From: Roseimaritima sp.
Lineage (GTDB): Bacteria; Planctomycetota; Planctomycetia; Pirellulales; Pirellulaceae
Assembly: GCA_007124075.1 (NCBI GenBank)
Contig: SLFV01000205.1
Coordinates: forward strand, 1-14,695
Length of the DNA: 14,695 nt
Direction: 5' to 3'
Part shown: positions 14,247-14,695 of the stretch, piece after piece
How the letters are laid out: each line of letters opens with the position of its first letter
Position numbering within the stretch: the stretch's first letter is position 1
The notes under the pieces: generated by a model
What the model saw: the letters and a program-made list of their open reading frames with translations, nothing else
Told to the model about the DNA's origin: nothing
Databases searched by the model: none
Position numbers and translations under genes: made by a program

Positions 14247-14695
14247 ATGATTTCACCCGCCTTGCTGCCATTCCCACACCCTTCCGATGATAAACCAGGG
14301 AACATTCCCGCAGCACAGGACACGCCTGTCCTACTGTGTGAATTTCAGCAGCGGTCGCGGACGACCGCCTTCACATTGGTGGAATTGTTGGTCGTCATTG
14401 CCATCATCGCTGTGCTGATCGGATTACTGTTGCCTGCCGTCCAGGCAGCCCGCGAGGCGGCTCGGCGAATGCAATGCGCCAACAATTTAAAACAGATCGC
14501 CCTGGCAGTGCATAATTACGAATCCAGCCATCGACACTTCCCACCATCGGCGTTCATCGGCACTGTGGGTGCCATCAATACCAATGCGACTTGGTCCATC
14601 CACGGTCGCATTTTACCTTACATCGAACAGGGTAACCTGTATGACCTCGTCGACCTAAACCTTGCTTGGGATGACCAAGCTTCGATCAGTGGATT
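14247..14695 (+). CDS. DUF1559 protein with type IV pilin-like N-terminus, 3' end beyond the window
   Basis: 149 residues are visible before the right edge. After a 41-residue leader comes the prepilin/pseudopilin helix [22 protein letters not shown] (from residue 42), with the conserved Glu at mature position 5. The DUF1559 signature follows: [39 protein letters not shown], and later [17 protein letters not shown]. Such proteins are processed by prepilin peptidase and placed in the inner membrane or a secretion-like fibre. They are massively multiplied in Planctomycetes, with exact roles mostly unknown. Two oddities: the leader is long for this class, and the residue before the cut is Ala (TTA/FTLVE) where Gly is usual. 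The gene follows a sigma-54-type promoter, as pilin genes often do, and is divergent from the sensor-Fis gene. Confidence 0.92.
   Translation, partial: MISPALLPFPHPSDDKPGNIPAAQDTPVLLCEFQQRSRTTAFTLVELLVVIAIIAVLIGLLLPAVQAAREAARRMQCANNLKQIALAVHNYESSHRHFPPSAFIGTVGAINTNATWSIHGRILPYIEQGNLYDLVDLNLAWDDQASISG

Overview
The window looks like chromosomal DNA of a planctomycete, most likely a Pirellulales-type bacterium (Rhodopirellula and relatives). The strongest sign is the gene running off the right edge. It has the DUF1559 layout: a type IV pilin-like N-terminus ([13 protein letters not shown]) followed by [17 protein letters not shown] and an NNLKQI block, an architecture greatly expanded in Planctomycetes. 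Weak or absent Shine-Dalgarno sites on several genes, a TTG start, and long Ala/Pro/Thr/Glu-rich linkers in two proteins fit this. The genus assignment is inference. No rRNA, tRNA, CRISPR array, integrase or transposase was seen.

Layout. (1) 1-2135, minus: a divergent Tex-family RNA-binding protein, cut by the left edge, with a long low-complexity insert. (2) 2346-3170, minus: a TIM-barrel sugar phosphate isomerase/epimerase. (3) 3471-4277, minus: an inositol-monophosphatase-family enzyme. (4) 4352-6514, minus: an exported Dcp-like M3 metallopeptidase. (5) 6515-7119: a 605-bp divergent intergenic region with a nested palindromic element and a 19-bp tandem duplication. (6) 7120-8382, plus: an exported HtrA/Deg serine protease with one PDZ domain. 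(7) 8552-10141, plus: a GH32-like beta-propeller glycosidase. (8) 10212-10694, plus: an unrecognised 160-residue protein. (9) 10699-12753, minus: a zinc-ribbon, single-membrane-span protein with a large C-terminal region. (10) 12969-13442, plus: a CBS-pair protein. (11) 13465-14058, minus: a small protein joining a membrane sensor-kinase-like N-terminus to an NtrC/Fis-type DNA-binding domain. (12) 14247 to the right edge, plus: the DUF1559 pilin-like protein.

How the parts fit. The two divergent exported proteases could work in series in the cell envelope: HtrA cuts misfolded proteins and the Dcp-like enzyme trims the peptides. The most interesting part is the right end. There a near-consensus sigma-54 (-24/-12) promoter precedes the DUF1559 gene, and the divergent neighbour carries the kind of Fis DNA-binding domain used by sigma-54 activators. 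That neighbour lacks the AAA+ ATPase needed to activate sigma-54 and instead has a membrane sensor half. It looks like an in-frame fusion of a sensor kinase start to a response-regulator end. It may be a membrane-tethered repressor or anti-activator, or the scar of a deleted two-component operon.

Limits: everything here was read by eye. Family calls rest on motifs, not on searches. Translation starts were chosen by ATG, Shine-Dalgarno and family length.
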